Assembly (NCBI RefSeq): GCF_003269295.1
Contig: NZ_QLTT01000001.1
Span: 1,011,635-1,075,634, forward strand
Source: Lentzea atacamensis
GTDB taxonomy: Bacteria > Actinomycetota > Actinomycetes > Mycobacteriales > Pseudonocardiaceae
Direction of reading: 5' to 3'
Length of the DNA: 64,000 nt
The notes beneath the pieces were generated by a model, which was not told where the DNA came from, searched no databases, and saw only the letters and a program-made list of their open reading frames with translations. The position numbers were made by a program, and so were the translations under genes. Of the stretch, positions 1 to 7,476 are shown in pieces (the first letter of the stretch is position 1; each line of letters opens with the position of its first letter).

Positions 1-36
1 CACACGGACATCAGAAGCCGCGCTGGGGCAATTTAG

Positions 37-135
37 GGAACAGACCCCGGCGAGGCGTACCAGCTCGCGCTGTCGGGTCAGGGCATCGTCGTCGTGCAGG
101 CGTCGGAAGGTCACCCCGCACCGGCCACGCCGTGA
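37..135 (+). pseudogene. 3' remnant resembling an AIM24-family protein
   Basis: The frame from 37 to the TGA at 133-135 encodes about 32 residues with the pattern GEAYQLALSGQGIVVVQASEG, which resembles the C-terminal end of bacterial AIM24-family proteins. An in-frame TAG at 34-36 lies directly upstream, so the fragment has no link to a larger reading frame inside the window. Either the gene was cut at this point or the sequence 1-36 is foreign to it. The match rests on remembered family sequence over a short stretch, so the call is tentative. Confidence 0.35.
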
Positions 136-310
136 CGATCGGACAGAAGCGGCGCGTTTCGCACGTTTCACGGCGCGCCGCTTTCGTTCGGGTGGCTGGG
201 CTCCTCCGGATTCTCCTCGCGGGAGAACCCGCGCGGAGTTCGCGGAGGAGCGAAGAGGGTCGACAGTCCGGTTCCCGCGGCTCTCGCGGACCAGCTTCGC
301 GGGCGACCCG

Positions 311-832
311 TCAAATGCCGATGGTGAGGCTTCCCGCAGCGGTCAGCTGGGAGACTCCCGTTGTGCTGCAGGCGGCCGGGTTGGGTTGCGCCCCGACGCC
401 GACTGATTTCGCGGGATCCGGGGTGAAGGTGCCGGAGCTGATCGATCCGACGGCGACGACCTGGATGTCGCCGCCGACCCGGTTGGTGGTCCTGTTGTAG
501 GAGAACGTGCTGGGTGCGATCGCGGTGTTGGTCCACTTGAAGACTCTCGTCCCGCTGCCTGCAGAGAGAACGCTGGTGCACGTCGCGTTCGGTGCGGTGC
601 CCGTCTCGGCGTAGCTTCCGGTGGGGGCAGAACTGCTCGTGTAGTTGAACAGCTGGCCGCTGACGCTAAATGTCACCGTCTGCGGGGTGTCGGTCAGTGG
701 CGGACTGTAGGTGACGACTTCGTTGAGAGCGCAGAACTGGTCGACTGCGGCATGAGCGGACGGGGTAATGAACAGCGACATGACGGCCGCGACAGTCAAA
801 TGAACCGCAGCGATTCTGGCGCTTCTCACCAT
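311..832 (-). CDS. secreted protein of unknown function
   Basis: A 173-residue protein starts at ATG 832, preceded on the minus strand by a GGAAGGG ribosome-binding site. Residues 1-28 form a Sec signal peptide (Arg near the start, a hydrophobic stretch, AHA-A cleavage site). The mature part is rich in Thr, Ser, Gly and Asn and poor in charge, with three widely spaced Cys, as seen in small beta-rich exported proteins of actinomycetes. No catalytic motif was recognised. It is transcribed away from the small secreted protein at 1108, and the two share the intergenic stretch 833-1107. Confidence 0.7.
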   Translation of the reverse strand: MVRSARIAAVHLTVAAVMSLFITPSAHAAVDQFCALNEVVTYSPPLTDTPQTVTFSVSGQLFNYTSSSAPTGSYAETGTAPNATCTSVLSAGSGTRVFKWTNTAIAPSTFSYNRTTNRVGGDIQVVAVGSISSGTFTPDPAKSVGVGAQPNPAACSTTGVSQLTAAGSLTIGI

Positions 833-1107
833 GAACCCTTCCGTCGGCGTCGGCCTCGAAGGCGCGGTTCACGGCAGACGACGTCACGTACCCGGACCGC
901 ACCACAAGGGGGTAAGCATCTCGAAGCCCTGTCCCCCTCGGAACCAGCGACCGAGGGACATGGCGTCTGCCAACCAGGTGACATGCCGTCGGCACGGCCG
1001 CGCAAGATGGGCGCAAACACCACGCGGGTCGACTACGGCCACGCGGACACGACGCATGCGAGCACGGGAGAATTCCCGCACGTACCCGCGAGGTTCTGAC
1101 GCGTGCG

Positions 1108-1371
1108 TTGACCGCGGTGTCTTTGGCGGGGGTCGCGGCGATCACCGCGGTGCCTGCTGCTTCCGCGGTGGTCATCTACAACAAGCGGTACACCTCCGAG
1201 CGGCTCTGCCATTCCAACGCCAGGCAGATCGCGTTGCAGGGCGCGACGATCCTGGTGAACTGCCGGTACGAGGGCGCGCCGGCGTGGTCAGGGTCCACCA
1301 GCCACGCCAGAGCCTGCTACGCCATCCGGGAAAGCCGGATCGACGAAGCCTGCACCTACCTGGGAGGTTGA
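1108..1371 (+). CDS. small secreted Cys-containing protein
   Basis: From TTG 1108 the frame encodes 87 residues. The first 20 or so are a hydrophobic signal sequence ending in AASA-V. The mature part of about 65 residues has four Cys (RLCHS, VNCRY, RACYA, EACTY), enough for two disulfide bonds. A weak CGAGGT site lies about 14 bases before the TTG; CTG 1096 or GTG 1117 are other possible starts. No family was recognised. It ends 30 bases before the convergent hexulose-6-phosphate synthase gene. Confidence 0.5.
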   Translation: MTAVSLAGVAAITAVPAASAVVIYNKRYTSERLCHSNARQIALQGATILVNCRYEGAPAWSGSTSHARACYAIRESRIDEACTYLGG

Positions 1372-1401
1372 TATCCATCGTCCCAGGCCCTGACCGTGAG
1401 T

Positions 1402-2112
1402 TCAGACGAGTTGGCCTGTGAGGTGCTCGATCTCGTCCAGGAAGGCCGACACGACGCCCGCGGGATCGGCGCTGCGGGTGATCGAGCTGCCGGCGACGAT
1501 GGCGAAGAGGCTGTCGTCGGTCGCGTACTGGCGCAGTTCGACTACGTTGCCGGGTTTGAGGCCGCCCATGGCGATGATCTTGGCCTGGGTGCCGTGCAGG
1601 GCATGGTGTACCTGTGGCAGGAGCGCGTCGGCGGTCTTGCCCTGTGCCTGCTCGCTCCAGCCGACGTGGCAGCTGACCAGCTCGGCGCCCATGCCGGCGA
1701 GTTTGCGGGCGCGACGGGCCTTGGCGCGGTCGTCCTGGTGGGACATCAGGTCGAAGGCGACCAGTTTCCCCTCGGCGCGTGCGCCGTCGACCGCTTCGAT
1801 GATCGCCTCGTCCGGCGCGGTAGCCATCACGGTCACCAGGTCGGCGCCCGCGGCGTAGTAGAACGTGCCTTCGGCCACGTAGGGCACGTCGTATCCCTTG
1901 AAGTCGGCGACCAGCAGCTGGCCGTTGTCCAGCCGGTCGCGGAACTCTCGGACGATGGGGACGCCGGCCAGGGCGGCGTTCAGGATCGTCGGCCGCCCGA
2001 TCTCGTGAATGATCTCCTGTTCCGGGTGCGCGGCCAGTACAGTGTCGAGCATGTCGAGGCATTCGCTCGGCGAGGTGAAGTCGTAGGCGATCCATAGACG
2101 TGGGCTTCGCAT
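1402..2112 (-). CDS. hxlA: 3-hexulose-6-phosphate synthase family protein
   Basis: The 236-residue protein belongs to the orotidine-decarboxylase suprafamily that includes hexulose-6-phosphate synthase (formaldehyde plus ribulose 5-phosphate) and 3-keto-L-gulonate-6-phosphate decarboxylase. The suprafamily DxKxxD motif is present as DFKGYD near residue 66, followed by the phosphate-binding end of the barrel (AMGGLKPGN, VAGSSIT). ATG 2112 is chosen because a clear AAAGGAG site precedes it. The gene starts 16 bases after the phosphohexuloisomerase gene stops, so the two form an operon. That pairing favours hexulose-6-phosphate synthase over gulonate decarboxylase. The residues around the metal site differ somewhat from methylotroph enzymes, so the true substrate is inferred. 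Confidence 0.75.
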   Translation of the reverse strand: MRSPRLWIAYDFTSPSECLDMLDTVLAAHPEQEIIHEIGRPTILNAALAGVPIVREFRDRLDNGQLLVADFKGYDVPYVAEGTFYYAAGADLVTVMATAPDEAIIEAVDGARAEGKLVAFDLMSHQDDRAKARRARKLAGMGAELVSCHVGWSEQAQGKTADALLPQVHHALHGTQAKIIAMGGLKPGNVVELRQYATDDSLFAIVAGSSITRSADPAGVVSAFLDEIEHLTGQLV

Positions 2113-2128
2113 GACGTGTGCTCCTTTG

Positions 2129-2806
2129 TCATTCCAGGTTGGCGTGCGCGGCCCACAGGACCTCTGACGTCTTGCCGAGATCACGCGACAACGCGTGGAA
2201 AAGGGCGTCGAACAACAACAAAGTGGATTGCTCGAACAGAGACCCGGCGAACTGGGCCGAGCTCTCCGAGTCGTGATCGTGTTTGCTCGCCGCGGGGATC
2301 GCGACGACCAGTTCGGCGATGGCGGCCAGCGGTGAGGACGGTGTCGTCGTCAGCGCCGCAATCTGCCCGCCGGCCGCCCTCACCTGCTCCGCCACCAGGA
2401 CGACGCCTGGTGTGCCGCCCGACCCGGACACCGCGATGAGCACGTCACCGCGGCTCAATGGCGGTGTGGTGGTCTCGCCGACGACGTGTACCTGGAGCCC
2501 GAGGTGCATGAGCCGCATCGCCGCCATGCGCACGGCCAGGCCGCTACGACCCTCACCGAGCACGAAGACGCGGTCGGCTCCCGAGATCAGAGTGACCAGC
2601 TTCGTGACCGCGCGCCAGCTGACGTCGTTCAGCGCGCGCCGGTTCTCCGACAGAACCAGGTTCGCCGCGTGTTCGAGATGTCCGGGCATCCCCGATCTTG
2701 AACTCGTGCCGGGCTTTCTGTCAGGGTGGGGCCCATTTTCCGGGGACTCGTCGTCTTGCGGCGGTCTCGGCGGACCCGGCACGGTCACGCTCGTTTCGAC
2801 TACCAT
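2129..2806 (-). CDS. hxlB: 6-phospho-3-hexuloisomerase (SIS domain)
   Basis: The protein carries a single SIS sugar-isomerase domain: LGEGRSGLAVRMAAMRLMHLG, then VLIAVSGSGGTPGV, then a C-terminal helix region with SSAQFAGSLFEQSTLLLFDAL. This arrangement is typical of phosphohexuloisomerase, which converts arabino-3-hexulose 6-phosphate to fructose 6-phosphate. From ATG 2806, with GGAG 10 bases upstream, it has 225 residues, including a Pro-rich 38-residue lead. ATG 2692 would give 187 residues, the usual family length, but has no visible ribosome-binding site. It is the first gene of the operon with the hexulose-phosphate synthase and is divergent from the synthase cluster that begins near 3902. 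Confidence 0.78.
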   Translation of the reverse strand: MVVETSVTVPGPPRPPQDDESPENGPHPDRKPGTSSRSGMPGHLEHAANLVLSENRRALNDVSWRAVTKLVTLISGADRVFVLGEGRSGLAVRMAAMRLMHLGLQVHVVGETTTPPLSRGDVLIAVSGSGGTPGVVLVAEQVRAAGGQIAALTTTPSSPLAAIAELVVAIPAASKHDHDSESSAQFAGSLFEQSTLLLFDALFHALSRDLGKTSEVLWAAHANLE

Positions 2807-3091
2807 CTGAAGCCAACTCCAATGCGGTTGAGCGTGTGCGAACTTGCTTTCGCCCACACTTCCTTTGCACGACAGCAGGGCCGCGGTGAGATGCGACAAA
2901 CACTCCGAGTGCGCAGACGTGAGAATCTGACGGACCGCACAGTGACGACGACAACGCTGTCGTGTCCCGAACTTCGCGGTGGTCGTCCGCAGAGAATTTA
3001 CTCTAGAGCTGTGCCACGGGTGAGCCGCAATCACCCAAGCCGGGCGCACGCAAAAACGGACAGTGATATCTCCTGCACCCCGTTACGCCGA

Positions 3092-3463
3092 TCACGGGGA
3101 CTTACGTCCCGATACCGGGGAATCTGTGCCACAGGCCTCAAGCTTTCGCGGTGCCGGGCGGGCCGCACGACGCGGCTCCAGAAGGCACAACCGCGGAGCC
3201 GCCGACTCGCGGGATCCACCGATCGCGCGGTTCACCGCCGGGTCGCGGAAGACGTCCGCAGGCAGTCGGGAATTGAGTCTCACACTCCGCAACCAATGGC
3301 AGCACCCGGCTGCCATCTTCGCCGGGCCGCCCAGCGCGGCCGCCTGCAGGTGCACCGGTAGTTCATCCACCCCGTCCGCCACGATCATAACTCGGCCCTG
3401 GGCCACCAGCCGGGCGGCAGCGTCCGGACCATACGCGATCGCGTCCGTTCGACGACCGCTCAA
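3092..3463 (-). CDS. hypothetical protein (uncertain)
   Basis: A frame of 123 residues starts at TTG 3463 with GGAG six bases upstream. The first 75 residues (DAIAYGPDAAARLVAQG, then VMIVADGVDELPVHLQ) look like a real folded segment, while the last 40 residues are Arg/Pro rich and may be read-through of non-coding sequence. No family was recognised. It lies between the isomerase operon and the synthase cluster, downstream of another coding-like remnant on the same strand. Confidence 0.3.
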   Translation of the reverse strand: MSGRRTDAIAYGPDAAARLVAQGRVMIVADGVDELPVHLQAAALGGPAKMAAGCCHWLRSVRLNSRLPADVFRDPAVNRAIGGSRESAAPRLCLLEPRRAARPAPRKLEACGTDSPVSGRKSP

Positions 3464-3524
3464 GATTCACTCCATCGCCGCCGCACGTCGCCACGTAACA
3501 CCCGCAGGACCGCTGGAATCCCTT

Positions 3525-3852
3525 TCAGGTGCATGCCGAGCGCGAGAACTGTTTGATCTGGGCGAGCAGATCGCGGGGCGCGGCATCGAGGTCTGGCGGG
3601 TACTCGGTGATTGTGATGCCGGTGTGCGGATCGTCCGCGGCGCCGAGCCGCCGGTCGAGGAACGACGCGGTGCCGGCGGGCGTGGCGATGCTGTCCCAGG
3701 TCGCTCGAACCGCGAATCCGGCGTTCGGCCGTTTCGCATGCCGGGCCTCAGAGGCGCTGATACCACCCGCGCAGGCCGGGTTCCGTGGGTATAACTCGAA
3801 CTGATGAATCGAGCGACAGCCTGTTGACGACGCTCGCAGGCAAGCGCACTCT
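3525..3852 (-). pseudogene. coding-like C-terminal remnant, unidentified
   Basis: On the minus strand a frame with good actinomycete codon bias runs from a TAA near 3853 to a TGA at 3525-3527 and encodes about 108 residues. It includes NPACAGGISASEARHAK and GFAVRATWDSIATPAG. No start codon with a ribosome-binding site was found, and the upstream end runs against the promoter region of the synthase cluster. It reads like the end of a once longer gene. Function unknown. Confidence 0.35.
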
Positions 3853-3901
3853 AATTATGGAATGCCGCTCTGGGCCGATACAGACTGAAGGGTCTCAGTC
3901 C

Positions 3902-5050
3902 ATGGTTGTTCAGCTCCAGGATCTTTCCATGGAGGCTGTCGGCGAATTTGTCCAGCAACGTTGGGGTGAGTTGTTGGACGAAGTCGGCGCCGGAGCGGCT
4001 GAGCGGTACGCGGCGGGAGAGGCCTTTCCCAGAAAGTATTTGATCCAGGCCGCTCAGAAGAGTCTGCACGGCCTGGCGCTGCCGAGGGAGATCGGTGGCG
4101 AGGGAATGGGTTCGAATGTGTGGGGCCGCGTTCTGGAGGAAATGACCTTCCGATGTGATGAGTCAGCATTTTCACTGGTGGTGAGCATGACTACCAGCAT
4201 CGCGTTCACCCTGTATCAATCCGGGGACGCCCGTTTGATCGATAACTATGTGCGGCCGTTCATGTCCGGAGAACTGGCCGCGACCCTTGCCTTTACCGAG
4301 GACGCCGACTTTTGGTCATGGGGGACAACGCTGACCCGTGACGGTGACGGCGGGGTGTTGTCCGGCAGGAAGAGCTACGTGACCGGAGGACTGATCTCCG
4401 ACGTCTTCCTGACCTACGCCGCCGCGGAACCGGGCCGTCTGGCCGCCTGTCTGGTCCATCGGGACGACCCAGGGGTGCGGCTGATCCCCGCGGAAGGGAT
4501 GGGTTTCCAGTCCGCGGGAATGGCCGTACTGGAGTTCATCGACGTTGAACTCGGCCCGGAACGGATACTGACCTGGACCGACGGGCTGGATCATTCCCAG
4601 CTGTATTTGAACGAGCGCCGGAGCATGCAGGCATCCTGGACCGTTGGCAGGATGCGCGGGCTCGTGGCTCGCTGCGCGGCCAGGCTTCGCACCACGACAC
4701 GGCAGGGCCAGCCCGTCCTTGACTACGCCAACGTGGCTGGTGCGCTCGGCCGGATGCACATGCTCACCGACGTGGCCCAGACCATGACGCACGACGTGCT
4801 GGACCGCCAGGCCCGCGGGGAGACGGATCTGGTCTACGACGCGAAGATCTCAGCGGCCAAGCATTTCTCGGCCGAACAGGCGATGAACCTCGCTCACCAG
4901 GCTCTCCGGGCGTTGGGCGGCCATGCCTACTACGGGGACGAATACTACGGAAGGTATGTGCGGGACTGCGCGGGCCTGATTCCCGCGGGAGGTACCCAGG
5001 ATTCCCTGGAGATCACCATCGGCGCCCTTGTGGCGAAGAACCTGCTCTGA
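3902..5050 (+). CDS. acyl-CoA dehydrogenase-like flavoprotein, catalytic Glu absent
   Basis: From ATG 3902, with GAAGG about 10 bases upstream, the protein has 382 residues, the normal length for acyl-CoA dehydrogenases. The middle domain has the LAFTEDADFWSWGTTLTRDG segment and the C-terminal helical domain is intact (SAEQAMNLAHQALRALGGHAYYGDEY). In typical members the catalytic base sits in an EGT motif near the C-terminus; here the matching stretch is IPAGGTQDSLEI, so the Glu is replaced by Gly. The family normally desaturates acyl thioesters with FAD. The change suggests a modified reaction or a base placed elsewhere. It is the first gene of the synthase cluster, 16 bases before the carrier gene, and probably acts on a chain tethered to the cluster ACP or its CoA form. 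Confidence 0.85.
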   Translation: MVVQLQDLSMEAVGEFVQQRWGELLDEVGAGAAERYAAGEAFPRKYLIQAAQKSLHGLALPREIGGEGMGSNVWGRVLEEMTFRCDESAFSLVVSMTTSIAFTLYQSGDARLIDNYVRPFMSGELAATLAFTEDADFWSWGTTLTRDGDGGVLSGRKSYVTGGLISDVFLTYAAAEPGRLAACLVHRDDPGVRLIPAEGMGFQSAGMAVLEFIDVELGPERILTWTDGLDHSQLYLNERRSMQASWTVGRMRGLVARCAARLRTTTRQGQPVLDYANVAGALGRMHMLTDVAQTMTHDVLDRQARGETDLVYDAKISAAKHFSAEQAMNLAHQALRALGGHAYYGDEYYGRYVRDCAGLIPAGGTQDSLEITIGALVAKNLL

Positions 5051-5066
5051 CAAAGGAGAGTTTCTC

Positions 5067-5330
5067 ATGGAGGTTCGTTTCTCCGGGCTGCTGCTCCGGT
5101 TCACCGGCTACGAGCGCACCGTCACGGTGAAGGCCAACACAGTCGGCAAGGCGCTCGAGTCCTTGCGCCAACAGTTTCCGCAACTGGGTCCTGTCCTGTG
5201 GGACGGCACGGGCAAGCTCCAGCGCGTTCACCGCCTCATCCTCAACGGAGAAGTCATCTCATCCAACGATCGCAGAGCGCTGCGCGACACAGATCGGCTG
5301 GAGTTCCTGACCGCGGTGGCCGGGGGGTGA
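5067..5330 (+). CDS. ThiS/MoaD-like ubiquitin-fold protein ending in Gly-Gly
   Basis: The 87-residue protein starts at ATG 5067 after a strong AAAGGAG site. It has the beta-grasp pattern of MoaD and ThiS: an N-terminal strand (MEVRFSGLLLRFTG), a helix (TVGKALESLRQQFP), a strand (HRLILNGEVIS), the DTDRLEFL segment and the C-terminal end TAVAGG. A terminal Gly-Gly is the residue pair adenylated and converted to a thiocarboxylate in sulfur carriers. No E1-like activator (MoeB/ThiF) or sulfurtransferase lies in this window, so it would have to borrow one. Its place between an acyl-CoA dehydrogenase and hotdog/AT/KS genes suggests sulfur delivery to the lipid product, or use as an unusual protein tag. 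The stop codon overlaps the next start (GTGA). Confidence 0.85.
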   Translation: MEVRFSGLLLRFTGYERTVTVKANTVGKALESLRQQFPQLGPVLWDGTGKLQRVHRLILNGEVISSNDRRALRDTDRLEFLTAVAGG

Positions 5331-6160
5331 CATGCCCCCGCGAGATCGACTACACCGAGCCTGTCGTCACCACCATGTTCAGCCCTCTTCAGCTGCGGCC
5401 GCGAACACTGCTCGGTCTGGTGTCACCATGTCTCGCGCGCTGGTTGGCCGAGTACGTCACGACTTTCCCCGCGATGGTGGAGACCTACCGCAGCGCGGTG
5501 GTGGTCTCCTCACTACGGATCGACTACGCCACTCCCTACCTGCGCTTCACCGACGCACCGTGGCTGACCGTCCGCTCAGGACTGCGCATCGACCAGCGCG
5601 GGGAATGGCTTCAGGTGGACATCGACTGCGTCGCCGACGATCGCTCCGTCGCACGGGTCACCGCCACGATGCGCGTTCTCACGGTGACCGACGCCAGCAG
5701 CCTGGCCGCGAGTCCCGGTGTTCTGCACCCCGATCTCCTGAAGCGGTTCACCCCAGCCGAGACCATGACCGCCGTCCCGCCGCCCCACTCGCGGCCCACA
5801 CTCCCGGCGCCCGTGCTTGCTCCCCAGCACTGGCAGACGTTCATCAGCCGCAGCCACGCCGAGGTCGCCGACCAGTGGTCGTTCGTCGAGATGGTGGAAC
5901 TGGCCACACAGGCCCGCGAGCGCCTGTACGTCGAGAACCTTCACGATCCGCTGCCGTCCTGCCACGTCGTCGGCACACCGACACAGATCCTGCGCGCGGT
6001 CTTCCTGCGCCCGATGTTCGTCTACGACCCGTGCCAGGTCATCAGCTCCGCCCATCTCGATCCGGACACGTCGACGCTGTGCTTCCGTCACCAGATCGGA
6101 CATCCCAGTGCCCCGCGGCCTCACCTGACTGTCTGGGAAACCCTAGATGTCGCCGGATAG
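5327..6160 (+). CDS. probable double-hotdog protein (thioesterase or dehydratase-like)
   Basis: GTG 5327 overlaps the stop of the carrier gene, giving a 277-residue protein. Two similar halves are visible, about residues 20-130 and 170-275, each with a long central helix followed by strands (FPAMVETYRSAVVVSSLRI; FLRPMFVYDPCQVISSAHL), as in double-hotdog thioesterases and dehydratases. No clear catalytic Asp/His/Glu set could be assigned. The position inside an AT-ACP/KS operon fits chain release, dehydration or intermediate hydrolysis. The fold call is inference from pattern only; a purely structural role is possible. Confidence 0.7.
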   Translation: MTCPREIDYTEPVVTTMFSPLQLRPRTLLGLVSPCLARWLAEYVTTFPAMVETYRSAVVVSSLRIDYATPYLRFTDAPWLTVRSGLRIDQRGEWLQVDIDCVADDRSVARVTATMRVLTVTDASSLAASPGVLHPDLLKRFTPAETMTAVPPPHSRPTLPAPVLAPQHWQTFISRSHAEVADQWSFVEMVELATQARERLYVENLHDPLPSCHVVGTPTQILRAVFLRPMFVYDPCQVISSAHLDPDTSTLCFRHQIGHPSAPRPHLTVWETLDVAG

Positions 6161-6180
6161 TCCTTAGCGGAGGTGTTTCA

Positions 6181-7476
6181 GTGCGATCACCAATCGTATT
6201 CCTCTTTCCGGGCCAAGGGGCTTACCTCCCCGGCGCGTTTCGACACCTGGCCGAAGAGCCGATCATCACTGAATTGTTGTCCGAGGTCGACGAGGTGGCG
6301 ACCAGCCTGGGGGCGGCACCTGTCACCACACTGCTCATGAGGGAGGACGCCCCGTCACTGGATGATCTCCTCAGCCGTTCACCGGCTCAACTGCACGTGG
6401 CGATCTTCGCCGCCGAGCTGGCGCTGTACCGGTTGCTCACCCGGCGCCACGGCATACAGCCGGACGTACTGTTGGGGCACAGTTTCGGCGAACTCACCGC
6501 GCTCACCGCGGCAGGCGTGTTCGACCTGCGACAGGGCCTGCGGCTGGTCATCGCCCGTGACGCCGCGTTCGCTGACTGTCCTCCTGAGCCGGGTGCGATG
6601 GTGGCCCTGGGTACGTCGGCGGATCGAGCGCGACACGTGATCGGAGCCGTTGGCCGGTGGGACCTGTGTCTCGCGGCCGACAACGGTCCTCAGCAAACCG
6701 TCGTCTCAGGCCCGGAGGAGGACCTCGGCCAACTCATGCGGGTAGCAGAAACGCTGGGCATCACAGCCAGAAGGCTGTCCGTGCCGTACTCGTTCCACAA
6801 CCCTCGGCTGGCCGGCGTCGCGGAGCGGTTCATCGAGCGCATCCGCGAGCTGACTCCCCGTGTGCCGGTGCGGAGAGTCCATTCCGCCGTCCTCAGCCGA
6901 GACGTGTGCGACTCGACCGACGTGGCCGCCCTGGTCGCCGCACACCTCGTTCGGCCGACCTACTTTCTCGGCGCTGTTCGCGCGTTGCGTGCCGAAGGGG
7001 TCGAGATCTTCCTGGAGTGCGGTCCGCGCGGGACGCTCAGTGACCTCATCGCCGGCTTCCTACCCGACACCACGGTCATCGCGCCGCTGAGACGCCGTGT
7101 CACCGGGCCGGATCTCGACCGCCTGCTGGAACCCGTGCCACACCACCAGGCCAGCATCCCCGACCAGCGCGGCACGACCACTGTCGCCGAACCAGCACCG
7201 GTCCGTGGCAGGGAAGAGCTCATCAGCGACCTGCGCACCATCTACGCCGAGACGCTCGGCTACCCCGTCGAGATGCTCACCGCCGACGCCGATCTCGAAG
7301 CGGACCTGGGCATCGACTCGATCACCCAGACCGAACTGTTCGCCAAGGCCGTCACGGCCAGCAGCCGATCCCTGCCGGCGGACGACAGTGACGTCCGTCC
7401 GACCAGCTTCACCACGCTGAGGGCGTTGAGCGACTTCCTCCTGACGCTTCCCGTCGGCAACAGCGTGACTCGATGA
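6181..7476 (+). CDS. malonyl-CoA acyltransferase fused to acyl carrier protein (AT-ACP)
   Basis: GTG 6181 follows a GCGGAGGTG site and gives a 431-residue protein. Residues 1-320 are an FabD-type acyltransferase: the FLFPGQGAYLPG start, the nucleophile motif GHSFGE with Ser near 101, and the active-site His near 206 in SFHNP. After a Pro-rich linker, residues 340-425 form an acyl carrier protein with DLGIDSI; Ser380 is the phosphopantetheine site. There is only one carrier domain, unlike the tandem carriers of PUFA synthases. The stop overlaps the ATG of the following synthase (ATGA), so the two are translated together. It loads extender units and carries the chain for the KS of the next protein. 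Confidence 0.92.
   Translation: MRSPIVFLFPGQGAYLPGAFRHLAEEPIITELLSEVDEVATSLGAAPVTTLLMREDAPSLDDLLSRSPAQLHVAIFAAELALYRLLTRRHGIQPDVLLGHSFGELTALTAAGVFDLRQGLRLVIARDAAFADCPPEPGAMVALGTSADRARHVIGAVGRWDLCLAADNGPQQTVVSGPEEDLGQLMRVAETLGITARRLSVPYSFHNPRLAGVAERFIERIRELTPRVPVRRVHSAVLSRDVCDSTDVAALVAAHLVRPTYFLGAVRALRAEGVEIFLECGPRGTLSDLIAGFLPDTTVIAPLRRRVTGPDLDRLLEPVPHHQASIPDQRGTTTVAEPAPVRGREELISDLRTIYAETLGYPVEMLTADADLEADLGIDSITQTELFAKAVTASSRSLPADDSDVRPTSFTTLRALSDFLLTLPVGNSVTR

Noticed and set aside
3529-3804. Plus-strand small gene just before the acyl-CoA dehydrogenase
   Set aside because: It is antisense to a better coding-like frame on the minus strand and lacks a ribosome-binding site.
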